A stretch of 53,288 bases of DNA from Lachnospiraceae bacterium UBA1778. Lineage in GTDB: Bacteria; Bacillota; Clostridia; Lachnospirales; Lachnospiraceae. Position numbers and translations under genes: made by a program. The stretch is taken from NCBI GenBank assembly GCA_002315255.1, contig DCGM01000113.1:1-53288 (forward strand). Direction: 5' to 3'. The notes beneath the pieces are model-generated. The model saw nothing but the letters and a program-made list of their open reading frames with translations. It had not been told where the DNA came from and made no database searches. Of this stretch, positions 34,192 to 43,113 are shown piece after piece; positions within the stretch are counted from its first letter, which is position 1, and every line of letters starts with the position of its first letter.

Positions 34192-35439
34192 TTATCTCGC
34201 GCTCAGGACATTCTTCTCATACTCGCGTACGATTTCGAACCACTCGCCGTCAAGCGGAGCGCCGCAGCGGCGGCAGTATTCGTCCCAGATTTCGCCGAAC
34301 GGCATCGTCTTCTCTTCCTCGAAGCGGACCTGAAGCTCTGAGAAGTTTCCGCTGTCCTGGAGCGCCTTCATGTCGGGTTCTAAAAGCGCATACAGCAATG
34401 CTTTCTGCAGATTCCGGAAGCCGACCGTCCATGCGGAAATGCGGTTGATCGACGCATCGAAATAGTCGAGTGCGAGGTTTACCCGGCCGTCCAGACCGCC
34501 GCAACGGACGATTTCTTTACAGATTTCGCGCGTTTCGTCATCGAAAAGGACTACATGGTCGCTGTCCCAGCGGATCGGGCGCGTGATATGAAGCGCGATT
34601 TCCGGGAAGAACGCTAAAAGAGACGGAATCTTATCGGAAACAACCTCCGTCGGGTGATAATGGCCATTGTCCATCAGCGGCAGACATTTGTCGCGGTTCA
34701 TGGCCGCGTAGCTTAAGCAGAATTCTGCGGAGCCCGCCGTGTAAGCTTCCACGCCGATGCCGAAAACCTTGCTCTCGACACAGGGCTTCACTTTCTTAAA
34801 GTCATACGGGACGGAAAGGATCTCGTCAATCGACTCTTTATAGCGGATGCGCGGACCAATGCGGTCGGCCGGAATATCCTTAAAGCCGTCGCCGGTCCAG
34901 ATATTCATAACGCAGGGCTCGCCGAGCTCCTCTGCGAAATATTCGGAAATCTTCATGCAGGCTTTTCCGTGATTGATCCAGAAGCGGCGCGTCTCTTCAT
35001 TGGGAGAAGAAAGCGTTAAAGGATCACACATCGGATGCGAGAAGAAGGTCGGGTTAAAATCGCAGCCGCAATGATGCTTCTTACAGAAATCGACCCACTT
35101 CTTAAAGTGCTTCGGCTCGAGTTTGTCGCGGTCTGCCCATTCACCTTCTTCGAAAATCGCATAAGACGCGTGAAGGTTCATCTTCGCTTTTCCAGGGACG
35201 AGGCTCAGCACCTTCTCAATATCAGCCATCAGTTCTTCCGGCGTCCGTGCGCGGCCCGGGTAATTTCCGGTCGTTTGGATGCCGCCGGTCAGCGGTTTCG
35301 ACGGGTCCGTATCAAATCCGCGGACGTCATCGCCCTGCCAGCAATGCAGTGACACCGGCACATCCTTAAGCTTTTTCATCGCCTCTTCCGGATTTACGCC
35401 AAGCGCGGCATATCTTTTTTTCGCATCTTCGTAGCTCAT
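34192..35439 (-). CDS. rhaA: L-rhamnose isomerase
   Basis: A 415-residue enzyme of normal length. It converts L-rhamnose to L-rhamnulose in the cytoplasm and needs Mn/Zn. The segments VSLHCWQGDDVRGF and GGIQTTGNYPGRA at the start, and CDFNPTFFSHP plus MDNGHYHPTE, are characteristic of RhaA (the last two hold metal-binding residues). No rhamnulokinase or rhamnulose-phosphate aldolase gene is close by, so the gene is an orphan here. A LacI/CcpA-type dyad lies upstream. Confidence 0.95.
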   Translation of the reverse strand: MSYEDAKKRYAALGVNPEEAMKKLKDVPVSLHCWQGDDVRGFDTDPSKPLTGGIQTTGNYPGRARTPEELMADIEKVLSLVPGKAKMNLHASYAIFEEGEWADRDKLEPKHFKKWVDFCKKHHCGCDFNPTFFSHPMCDPLTLSSPNEETRRFWINHGKACMKISEYFAEELGEPCVMNIWTGDGFKDIPADRIGPRIRYKESIDEILSVPYDFKKVKPCVESKVFGIGVEAYTAGSAEFCLSYAAMNRDKCLPLMDNGHYHPTEVVSDKIPSLLAFFPEIALHITRPIRWDSDHVVLFDDETREICKEIVRCGGLDGRVNLALDYFDASINRISAWTVGFRNLQKALLYALLEPDMKALQDSGNFSELQVRFEEEKTMPFGEIWDEYCRRCGAPLDGEWFEIVREYEKNVLSAR

Positions 35440-35470
35440 CTGATTCCTCCAACTGATTCTTCAACTATTC

Positions 35471-35490
35471 TGTGCAAGCGCTTCAAAACA
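35471..35490. promoter_or_regulatory. LacI/CcpA-type dyad upstream of rhaA
   Basis: The perfect palindrome AAGCGCTT with a central CG, within TGTGCAAGCGCTTCAAAACA, lies 32 nt before the rhaA start. The form fits a LacI-family operator or cre site. The remaining spacer up to 35766 holds the serC promoter and imperfect repeats near 35440-35465 and 35485-35515. Confidence 0.45.
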
Positions 35491-35671
35491 AAGATATCAC
35501 TTCAAAGTAAGGATATCATAACATAGAATCGGTCTCAAATCTATAGGAAAAGAGAATAAAGAACCCTGTAAATCAAACTCCATTTACTTGTTTCACCACA
35601 TCATCTGCGCCTTCACACGGGCCGCTTTTAAAAGATTATTTGAATTTTAATTCATTTCTTTGAAATATCTC

Positions 35672-35700
35672 TTGAAAAACATACGCAAGAAAACTAAAAT
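35672..35700 (+). promoter_or_regulatory. Promoter of the ser operon
   Basis: TTGAAA (35672-35677) and TAAAAT (35695-35700) with a 17-nt spacer. The leader to serC is about 60 nt. Confidence 0.6.
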
Positions 35701-35766
35701 AGCAGAAGAATGGCGGTCCTTTAACATCCGTACACGGATAGCGCCGCCCGGCAGAAAGGGGCTAGA

Positions 35767-36855
35767 ATGACGAAACGAGTTTATAATTTTTCTGCAGGTC
35801 CTGCAGTCCTTCCGGAGGAAGTCCTTCGCGAGGCGGCTGAAGAGATGCTTGATTACCGCGGATGCGGCATGTCCGTGATGGAGATGTCCCATCGTTCAAA
35901 GATGTTCCAGAATATCATTGACGAGGCGGAAGCGGACTTCCGTGAGCTTTTAGGAATCCCCGAAAACTATAAAGTAATGTTCATGCAGGGCGGTGCGACG
36001 CTTCAGTTCGCGATGGTCCCGATGAATCTGATGAAGAACCGCACGGCGGACTATATCCTGACCGGCACCTGGGCGAAGAAGGCCTGCGAAGAGGCTTCTC
36101 TTTTCGGCACCGCCAATGTGATCGCGTCCTCCGCAGACCGCGCGTTCTCTTATATTCCCGACTGCTCCGATCTTCCGGTCAGCGAAAACGCAGATTATGT
36201 CTATATCTGCCAGAACAATACCGTTTACGGCACCCAGTTCCATAAACTTCCCGATACGAAGGGAAAGCCCCTCGTAGCGGATGTTTCCTCCTGTATCCTG
36301 TCGGAGCCGATGGACGTGACGAAATACGGTTATGTCTACGGCGGCGTCCAGAAGAATGTCGGTCCGGCCGGAATGGTCATTGGCGTGATCCGCGACGATC
36401 TTATTACCGAAGATGTCCTTCCGGGCACTCCGAAGATGATGCGCTTTAAGACCTATACCGACAACGGAAATATGTATAATACCCCGCCCTGCTATACAAT
36501 CTATATCTGCGGAAAAGTCTTCAAATGGCTGAAGGCAATGGGCGGACTTCCGGAGATGCAGCGCCGGAATCAGGAAAAGGCGAAGCTCCTCTATGATTTC
36601 CTCGACCAGTCGAAGCTCTTTAAGGGAACTGTCGAAAAGGATTCGCGTTCGCTTATGAATGTTGATTTTATTACAGGAGACGCCGATATGGATGCGAAGT
36701 TTGTCGCAGAATCGAAGGCGGCCGGATTTGAAAACCTGAAGGGCCACCGTCTCGTCGGCGGAATGCGCGCTTCTATCTATAACGCAATGCCGCTCCAGGG
36801 CGTATGCGATCTTATCGCGTTTATGGACCGTTTTGAAAAGGAGAATCTCAAATGA
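35767..36855 (+). CDS. serC: Phosphoserine aminotransferase
   Basis: A 362-residue PLP enzyme of normal length. It begins RVYNFSAGPAVLPEEVL, the SerC hallmark, and carries the PLP-binding lysine in YGGVQKNVGPAGM near residue 198. It makes phosphoserine from 3-phosphohydroxypyruvate. The start follows AAAGGGG. The stop overlaps the serA start by 4 nt (ATGA), indicating a coupled operon for serine synthesis. Confidence 0.97.
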   Translation: MTKRVYNFSAGPAVLPEEVLREAAEEMLDYRGCGMSVMEMSHRSKMFQNIIDEAEADFRELLGIPENYKVMFMQGGATLQFAMVPMNLMKNRTADYILTGTWAKKACEEASLFGTANVIASSADRAFSYIPDCSDLPVSENADYVYICQNNTVYGTQFHKLPDTKGKPLVADVSSCILSEPMDVTKYGYVYGGVQKNVGPAGMVIGVIRDDLITEDVLPGTPKMMRFKTYTDNGNMYNTPPCYTIYICGKVFKWLKAMGGLPEMQRRNQEKAKLLYDFLDQSKLFKGTVEKDSRSLMNVDFITGDADMDAKFVAESKAAGFENLKGHRLVGGMRASIYNAMPLQGVCDLIAFMDRFEKENLK

Positions 36856-38015
36856 AATATTATTGCCTGAATCCGATCGCGGAAGCCGGTCTTCTGCGGC
36901 TCCCGGAAACGTATGAAAAAGCTGAAAAAATCGAAGATGCGGATGCGATTCTCGTCCGTTCCGCTCAGATGCTGGACCTCGAATTTTCGGAGAAGCTTCA
37001 GGCGATCAGCCGCGCCGGTGCCGGAACGAATAATATCCCGTCTCCGCGCTGCGCTGAAAAAGGTATCGTCGTCTTTAACACGCCCGGCGCCAATGCGAAC
37101 GGCGTCAAGGAGCTCACGATTCTCGCGCTCCTCCTCGCTTCCCGTGATGTAAAGGGCGGCATGAACTGGGTCGATTCCCATAAGGACGACGAAGATATCG
37201 CGAAAACGATGGAAAAGGCGAAAGCGGAATTCGCCGGCAATGAGCTGAAGGGAAAGACGATCGGTGTCATCGGTCTCGGTGCGATCGGCGTTCTCGTCGC
37301 CAACGTGGCGAAGCACCTCGGCATGAAGGTGATCGGTTTCGACCCGTACCTTTCGGTCACGCACGCACTCCTTTTAGACCCGTCCGTCCATGTCGTAAAG
37401 AATGCGGACGAAGTCTACGAATCCTCTGACTATATCACGCTCCATGTGCCGGAAACTGCGGCGACGAAGGGGATGATCAATGCGGAAACGCTCGGAAAGA
37501 TGAAGAATCACGCGGTTCTCTTAAACCTTGCGCGTGCCGGCCTGATCAATGAGGCGGACCTCGCGGACGCATTGTCTGCCGGAAAAATCCGGAAATATGT
37601 GACGGACGTTCCGGATCACGCGACGATGGGGCTTCCGAATGTAATCGCCTTCCCGCATCTCGGCGCGTCGACCGAAGAATCGGAATTAAACTGCGCCGTG
37701 ATGGCAGCCGACGAAATCGTCGACTTCCTCGAAAACGGCAATATCACGAACTCTGTCAACTACCCGGCCTGCTCGTTGGGTCCGGCGTCAAAGCCTGCAC
37801 GTATCTGCGTTTTCCATAAGAACGTGCCGAACGTCATCTCCGCTCTTACCTCGATTTTAGGCTCCTCGCGGACGAACCTTTCCGATATGGTCTCGAAATC
37901 CGCGGGCGACTTCGCCTATGCGATGTTCGACATGGACAGTGATATCGACGATGCGATCATCTCTGCCATCCGCGGCATTCCGGATGTCATCCGGGTGAAG
38001 GTGATCCGGAAGTAA
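36852..38015 (+). CDS. serA: 3-phosphoglycerate dehydrogenase
   Basis: A 387-residue NAD-dependent dehydrogenase, the first enzyme of serine synthesis. The Rossmann motif GVIGLGAIGVLVANV near residue 140 and the NLARAGLINE loop fit D-2-hydroxyacid dehydrogenases. It has a short C-terminal ACT-like domain (about residues 310-387) for serine feedback. The 3' end is copied twice downstream as a 29-nt tandem repeat that includes the stop codon. Confidence 0.95.
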   Translation: MKYYCLNPIAEAGLLRLPETYEKAEKIEDADAILVRSAQMLDLEFSEKLQAISRAGAGTNNIPSPRCAEKGIVVFNTPGANANGVKELTILALLLASRDVKGGMNWVDSHKDDEDIAKTMEKAKAEFAGNELKGKTIGVIGLGAIGVLVANVAKHLGMKVIGFDPYLSVTHALLLDPSVHVVKNADEVYESSDYITLHVPETAATKGMINAETLGKMKNHAVLLNLARAGLINEADLADALSAGKIRKYVTDVPDHATMGLPNVIAFPHLGASTEESELNCAVMAADEIVDFLENGNITNSVNYPACSLGPASKPARICVFHKNVPNVISALTSILGSSRTNLSDMVSKSAGDFAYAMFDMDSDIDDAIISAIRGIPDVIRVKVIRK

Positions 38016-38082
38016 GAGAGCCGATGAAAGTGATCTGGAAGTATGCCGGCTGGTGAATGTGCCCCGGAAATAAGCTGTTCGG
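37996..38082 (+). repeat. 29-nt x 3 duplication of the serA 3' end
   Basis: Units at 37996, 38025 and 38054 have an exact 29-nt period; copy 1 contains the serA stop codon, copy 2 differs from it at several positions, and copy 3 is more divergent. Confidence 0.85.
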
Positions 38083-38120
38083 ACGACAAGATTTTGATTT
38101 TTCAGGATAAAGGAGTTGCG

Positions 38121-38936
38121 ATGTCCTTATCAAAAGAAGACTACACGGAGCCCTGTTGCCCGTTAAACATGCACCCGGAGATCAAACGGATCCCGCTCGG
38201 CCGTGTTTTTGAAAAATTAGATGCGTACCTCGCGCATGAGGAGTATGCCGCTGCAGAGCGGCATCTTCTTTATTGGCTTTCGGAAGCGGAAACCGGGAAT
38301 GACCTTCAGGGAAAGCTGACGCTTTTCAATGAGCTTATCGGTCTTTACCGGAAATGCGGGAAGGAAGCGGAAGGGTTAGAAGCGGTCGATTCGGCGCTTA
38401 AAACGCTTAAAACACTAGGAATTGAAGAGACGGTGACCGGCGGCACGACATACTTAAACGCCGCGACCGGGTTGAAAGCGTTCGGGCAGGCGGAGGAAGC
38501 ATTGCCACTCTACCGGAAGGCGATCGAAGTCTATGAAAAAGAGCTGCCGAAAGATGACGGGCGGCTCGCCGGACTCTATAACAATATGGCGCTCGCGCTC
38601 GTCGATCTTTCTTTGTTTGATGAAGCCGAGGAAAAGTATGAAAAGGCGTTAACCGTCCTCACGACTCACCCGGAAAATGCGGGCGAAGCGGCGATCACCT
38701 GGCTCAATCTCGCGGACCTCTACCACGCAAAGTTCGGGCTTGAGGATGGCGACGAAAAGATCAATGCCTGCCTCGAAAAAGCGGAAACGCTTCTTCATGC
38801 GCCGGAAATCCCAGAGAATGCCGCATTTGCCTATATCCTGGAAAAATGTGCGCCGGTATTCGGCTATTACGGCTGGTTCCTCGCAGAGCAGGAATTCAGT
38901 GAAATGGAAAAAACGATTCGGGAGAATATGGAATGA
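38121..38936 (+). CDS. Tetratricopeptide-repeat protein
   Basis: A 271-residue helical protein with about five TPR units, clearest at LPLYRKAIEVYEKEL and LVDLSLFDEAEEKYEKAL. It has no signal or membrane segment. The start at 38121 follows AAAGGAG; an upstream extension is rejected. It overlaps the DUF4037 gene by 4 nt, and TPR-DUF4037 pairs recur in Clostridia as I remember. It likely acts as a partner or substrate scaffold. Confidence 0.85.
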   Translation: MSLSKEDYTEPCCPLNMHPEIKRIPLGRVFEKLDAYLAHEEYAAAERHLLYWLSEAETGNDLQGKLTLFNELIGLYRKCGKEAEGLEAVDSALKTLKTLGIEETVTGGTTYLNAATGLKAFGQAEEALPLYRKAIEVYEKELPKDDGRLAGLYNNMALALVDLSLFDEAEEKYEKALTVLTTHPENAGEAAITWLNLADLYHAKFGLEDGDEKINACLEKAETLLHAPEIPENAAFAYILEKCAPVFGYYGWFLAEQEFSEMEKTIRENME

Positions 38937-39916
38937 ACGGTCTCGAAATCGCGCGAAAATATTATGAAACCTATGGAAAACCGATGCTCGAGGAAGAATT
39001 CCCCGAGCTTCTTCCGCATCTCGCAATCGGTTTTGTCGGGAGCGGCTCGGAGCGGTTCGGCTTCGACGATATCGTCTCGCGTGACCATGATTTCGAACCA
39101 GGATTCTGCATTTTTCTGCCGGGGGAAGAGGTCATTGACCGAAGAAACGCGTTTTTGCTGGAGCGCGCCTATGGGAAGCTTCCGAAGGAATTTGAAGGGG
39201 TAAAGCGGCAATGGGCAGCGCCGGTCGGCGGGCATCGGAACGGTGTCATCCGGACGGCGGATTTTTATCGCGAAAAAGTCGGAAAAGAGGACGGAAATCT
39301 GTCGCTTTCCGAATGGCTTACGATTCCGGATGAAGCGCTTTCGGAAGCGGTAAACGGCGAAGTTTTCTCGGATCCGTACGGCGAGTTTTCGGAAATCCGC
39401 GCGCGGCTTACCGCGATGCCGGAGGATATCCGTTTAAAGCGCCTCGCGGGCCATCTTCTCCTCATGGGGCAGTCCGGCCAATATAATTTTCCCCGAACGC
39501 TCCTTCACGGAGAGCCGGAGGCCGCGTCGCTTTCCTGCCACGAATTTGTCCTGTCCGCGATGAAGGTTTTCTTCCTTCTCGAAGGGCGTTATCTCCCCTA
39601 CTATAAATGGAGCTTCCGCGCGCTTCGCGCGCTTCCGGGCGGCACCGAAATCGCCGATGATCTCTCCTATCTTCTCTCTTCTGACCACCGAAATCCGGAT
39701 GTCGCGAAGCAGAAGGCTGAAATCATCGAAAAAATGGCCGCTACGGTCATTTGTCGCGTAAAATCGATAAAACGTCTTTCAGAAGCCGAAGCCCGTGAAA
39801 ACCGCGGTTTTTGCGTTTCTGGCGGCACCAACGATCTCGAGCCCCTCGCCTACGCCGTGAACGATGTAATTGCGGACCCCGAAGTCCGCGGGTGGAATAT
39901 CCTCGCCGGGGTGTGA
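38933..39916 (+). CDS. DUF4037 domain protein (nucleotidyltransferase-like)
   Basis: A 327-residue cytoplasmic protein. The segment GSGSERFGFDDIVSRDHDFE near residue 37 shows the GS and two acidic residues of a nucleotidyltransferase core, and the family is known as DUF4037. Helical residues follow. The reaction is unknown. It starts by ATGA overlap with the TPR gene and ends near the opposite AbiE-like operon. Confidence 0.85.
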   Translation: MNGLEIARKYYETYGKPMLEEEFPELLPHLAIGFVGSGSERFGFDDIVSRDHDFEPGFCIFLPGEEVIDRRNAFLLERAYGKLPKEFEGVKRQWAAPVGGHRNGVIRTADFYREKVGKEDGNLSLSEWLTIPDEALSEAVNGEVFSDPYGEFSEIRARLTAMPEDIRLKRLAGHLLLMGQSGQYNFPRTLLHGEPEAASLSCHEFVLSAMKVFFLLEGRYLPYYKWSFRALRALPGGTEIADDLSYLLSSDHRNPDVAKQKAEIIEKMAATVICRVKSIKRLSEAEARENRGFCVSGGTNDLEPLAYAVNDVIADPEVRGWNILAGV

Positions 39917-39927
39917 CAGCCCGATTA

Positions 39928-40977
39928 TCATTGCGTCGCTAACAGCCAATCTGTTTTAACGGCATAGGCATAGGCTTCAGCATCTGCTTTCCGAAGATAG
40001 TTTAAAGGGCGCAGCTTTTCTTCTGTCAGTTTTTCATGAATGAAGTCTGCCGCATTTTCCACTCGTTCATAGCCTTCACCTTTCAGTAAGCAAGCCATAA
40101 GGTACATCACCTTGGTTGCTCTGGCAGCAGCAGTCTCCGGCGTATAGTTTTCTGCATATATATGGCTCCGCAGCTCATGAATCCCCTTTACATAAAAGGG
40201 ATACTCCTGTCCGTCGCTTTTTCCTCTGGATGCTATGCAAAGAGCAGCATTAAATGTGTCCAGGATACAGATGTCAATGCTTCCTTCTATTCCGCGATAA
40301 GCCATTTCTGCCTTAGCGATTTTTTTGTACGTGTGTCGGATTATTTCAATATTCTCAGCGATATCGAGCAATGATGTCACATCATAGAACTGCTTCATAA
40401 CCTCCATATCTTTTCCTGTGTTTAAGGTGATTCCTACAGTATGCGGAGCAAACGCAGTAAGTTTGTCTGCCAGAATGCAGTCCCCGCTAGGAATCTGGAC
40501 CAGTGAATATTCCGGTTCTGTTTCCAAAAGATCATTTTTGATTTCCTTTCTGATCAATTCATCATAATGATTTTCCTCAAACAAGACATCCAACAGAATA
40601 TACAGCGGTTTTTGGTTTATAGGAGATTCGTAGGTAAACTTGAAATGACGCTTCTCGATATTATTCTTTCCGATTCGCATCTGCTCTTCCGCGCATTGAA
40701 ACGGAAATATTTTAGATGCTTCCGCGATAAACTTTTCCAGATTCGTGCCAGGTTTCACGATAATGTCAATATCCGTCGATAACCGCCGGGGATGATCCAT
40801 CAAAAGCATCAGGCAAGTGCCGCCCTTGAAAATAAAAGGAAGCCCCACACGAACCAGGGCTTCCAGCAGTCCAAACGCATAGACCGCACGTTCCAAGAGA
40901 ATTGGATCACGTTTGCTTTTTATCTGCAATTCTCGAATATGTTCTTTTGAAAAACTGACAGGCTTTATCATATGCAT
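39928..40977 (-). CDS. AbiEii/AbiGii-type nucleotidyltransferase toxin
   Basis: A 349-residue protein, normal for the family. The signature FIFKGGTCLMLL and RLSTDIDIIV (about residues 55-75) is the nucleotidyltransferase active site: glycines bind NTP and the two aspartates bind metal. Type IV toxins such as AbiEii transfer nucleotides to tRNA or other targets and stop growth during phage infection. The start overlaps the partner stop as TAATG at 40977; an ATG at 40971 is an alternative. The pair has its own promoter. Confidence 0.88.
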   Translation of the reverse strand: MHMIKPVSFSKEHIRELQIKSKRDPILLERAVYAFGLLEALVRVGLPFIFKGGTCLMLLMDHPRRLSTDIDIIVKPGTNLEKFIAEASKIFPFQCAEEQMRIGKNNIEKRHFKFTYESPINQKPLYILLDVLFEENHYDELIRKEIKNDLLETEPEYSLVQIPSGDCILADKLTAFAPHTVGITLNTGKDMEVMKQFYDVTSLLDIAENIEIIRHTYKKIAKAEMAYRGIEGSIDICILDTFNAALCIASRGKSDGQEYPFYVKGIHELRSHIYAENYTPETAAARATKVMYLMACLLKGEGYERVENAADFIHEKLTEEKLRPLNYLRKADAEAYAYAVKTDWLLATQ

Positions 40978-41711
40978 TACCCCACTTTCAACTGAATCGT
41001 TGTTTTTTCCCGAATCAATGTTTTAAGGCGCAACTCCGCATTTCGACGTTTGGCATAGCGGAACAGGCAGCTTTCATCTATCGCATAATGCTCAAATGCC
41101 CCTTCAAAAACAGCCGTCAGTTCGCTCTGGCTAATGATATCCTGCAGCAGATTATCCGACATCAGATCCACCAGTATTTTTTCCAATCGAGATTCCCATG
41201 GCTCATTTTCGCCTATAGGGGCCTCCGTAACCCTCTTCGTTAACACAATCATCCCGTCATACCAATATTGATGATACATTTCAGGTGTAGGATTAAGAAG
41301 AATTCTACCCGGATACCGTTCCTTCAGATAGTTAAAAACATAATTAATTATATCCCCTTCAACAGAAAGGAACCGTACATTGTGGGCGATCTGATGATTG
41401 ACAAATTCATTTAGCTGAACCAGCTCAAAAATGTTAAACTCCATCCCCGGGAATGCTTTCATGACCGCCTTCGCGATATCTGAAGACTCCGCAGAATATT
41501 CGTATCGATAATTCCGAAGTGTTTGATTTGATACGCAATAGGCATTCCTGCCAACACGGACGACTTCTCCACTCTTAAGCAATCCGCGAAGCCGCTTCCG
41601 CATCGCTTCTTCGCCCAAAGAGCAACCATTGTTCTGATTCACTGAGAAGAATTCCAAAAAAGTGAAACTTTTATTTTCCGTCAATTCAGAAAGTTGAACT
41701 TGAATGGACAA
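40977..41711 (-). CDS. AbiEi-like partner protein of the nucleotidyltransferase (DUF6577-like)
   Basis: A 244-residue protein. The first 70 residues form a winged helix (RKRLRGLLKSGEVVRVGRNA), and the rest a large C-terminal domain, as in regulators paired with AbiEii toxins. I prefer the TTG start at 41711 with GAGGTG six bases upstream; GTG at 41720 is possible. It probably represses its operon and counteracts the toxin. The C-terminal part has no other motif I recognise. The closest DUF assignment is from memory. Confidence 0.75.
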   Translation of the reverse strand: MSIQVQLSELTENKSFTFLEFFSVNQNNGCSLGEEAMRKRLRGLLKSGEVVRVGRNAYCVSNQTLRNYRYEYSAESSDIAKAVMKAFPGMEFNIFELVQLNEFVNHQIAHNVRFLSVEGDIINYVFNYLKERYPGRILLNPTPEMYHQYWYDGMIVLTKRVTEAPIGENEPWESRLEKILVDLMSDNLLQDIISQSELTAVFEGAFEHYAIDESCLFRYAKRRNAELRLKTLIREKTTIQLKVG

Positions 41712-41739
41712 AGTAATCACCTCGCAATCCGTACTATTT

Positions 41740-41764
41740 CGGCAATATTTATAATCTATTGCCG
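41740..41764. promoter_or_regulatory. Inverted repeat upstream of the AbiE-like operon
   Basis: CGGCAATA and TATTGCCG form a perfect 8-bp inverted repeat with a 9-nt AT-rich centre, 28 nt before the antitoxin start and downstream of the promoter. AbiEi proteins are known to bind inverted repeats in their own promoters, so this is a likely operator. Confidence 0.7.
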
Positions 41765-41779
41765 TTTTGGTACGCTTTA

Positions 41780-41807
41780 ATTATATCGCGTCTTTCTATT
41801 TTGTCAA
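41780..41807 (-). promoter_or_regulatory. Strong promoter of the AbiE-like operon
   Basis: Consensus TTGACA (41802-41807) and TATAAT (41780-41785) with a 16-nt spacer, overlapping the end of the acyltransferase pseudogene. Confidence 0.8.
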
Positions 41808-43024
41808 TACGCGTGACCGCCTTCTTCACTCGTCTGCTCCGTTTCCTCTTCCAGTTTCTTTTCCGTCTCTTCCGTCTTCTCCGCCACTATCTCTTCTGTC
41901 TTCTCCGCTTTCTTTCTCTCCTTCTTTTCCTTTATCCTCGCAATCCACTTCGAAAGCCCTTTCTTGCAGGCTTTGAAAAGAAGCATCCGCCCGACCGACA
42001 TAAAGTCATAAAGGATGAACAAGCCGATCGCCGTTCCGATCACGGCGAGCACGAGTCCCCACCACGGGAGCGTGCCGAACACTTTGAACTGTTTCACCAT
42101 AAAGTATTTCCAGGTCAATGGGCCGACGTGGATCAGATACACGCCGAAGGAGCACGAGCCCATCAGGATAATGAGTTTGCGAAGAAACTTCGGTTTAATC
42201 CGCACATTGGCGAACAGGAAAAGGAGGCAGAGCGCCATAATCACCATAAACGGCGACGTATATTCGACGAACTGGCCGAGCGAGCTCCAGATGCCGCTGT
42301 TCGCCGTAATCAGCTTCGCGGACGTCAGGTCGACCTTGTGCATTTCCATCGCGAATGCGGCGAAGGTAGTGAAGAGGAAAGCCGGCAGCGTCACATACCA
42401 TTTCGCCCACTTCGGAATCCCGTAAATCCTGAAATACGCGCCAATGACATAGAGAATCAGAATCCACATGCCGCTGTAGCCGCTGCCAAGCGCAAAGTTT
42501 TCGCCGCCGTAAAAGATGCGGAGGACAGAAGTCGTGGCAAACAGGAAGATGCAGATCGTAAGATGCGCTTTCCGGCCGATTTTTTCAAGCCCGATATTGA
42601 CGATCGGGCTGAATGCGGCGAGAAGGAGGAAACCATTAAAATACCAGTATGTTTTCATCGTGACCGGGAAAAGGCTGCCGATAAGATGCTCAAGCGCGAT
42701 CGGTTCTGTCGGATAAAACACGACGAGAACACCGAGCGGCAAAAGGAGCCAGAACATCACCTCGAGCCACATCTCCACAATCCGGCTGAGTTTGAACTCT
42801 TTCGATCGGTTCACGAAGCCTGAGATCAGCGCATAGCAGTTGACCGCGCAGTACCCGATCGTTTCGAGCACCCAGCCCGCTGAAAACTGCGCCCGGTGCT
42901 TCGCGGCCGCATTGAGCACACCGCCCCCACCGAGAATGTGGAGGATAATGATCAGAATCATCGACACGCAGCGTTAAAGCTCTATTCCCTCGTTTCGTTC
43001 TGTTTTTACAGCACTGGTTTCCAT
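41804..43024 (-). pseudogene. Acyltransferase-3 family membrane protein gene interrupted by one stop codon
   Basis: An intact start at 43024 (ATG with GAGGTG upstream) opens METSAVKTERNEGIEL, then TAA at 42974-42976, then RCVSMILIIILHILGGGGVL and about 370 more codons to 41804. Family members normally read GI-x-LLR at this point, so the TAA replaces a leucine codon (TTA to TAA needs one base change). The rest is intact, with about ten transmembrane helices and a Lys/Glu-rich C-terminal tail. Translation could restart at a GTG at 42967 without a good ribosome site, losing the first catalytic-helix residues. It looks freshly inactivated. Confidence 0.8.
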
Positions 43025-43113
43025 TATTCACCTCTCATTAATCTACAAAACTAAGCACAGAAGGGGTACCTATGACCGCCTATCCTTCTATTATCAGCAG
43101 GGAAAGAGAATTG

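Noticed and set aside
35950..36747. 265-codon minus-strand frame opposite serC
   Set aside because: serC is unmistakable on the other strand; this is a shadow.
41759..42823. 354-codon plus-strand frame opposite the acyltransferase pseudogene
   Set aside because: It is rich in His, Arg and Gln, as expected for an antisense shadow, has no ribosome site, and the minus frame has convincing family features.
42974..42976. Recoding of TAA as an amino acid
   Set aside because: TAA clearly ends many intact genes in this window, so a reassigned code is not supported.
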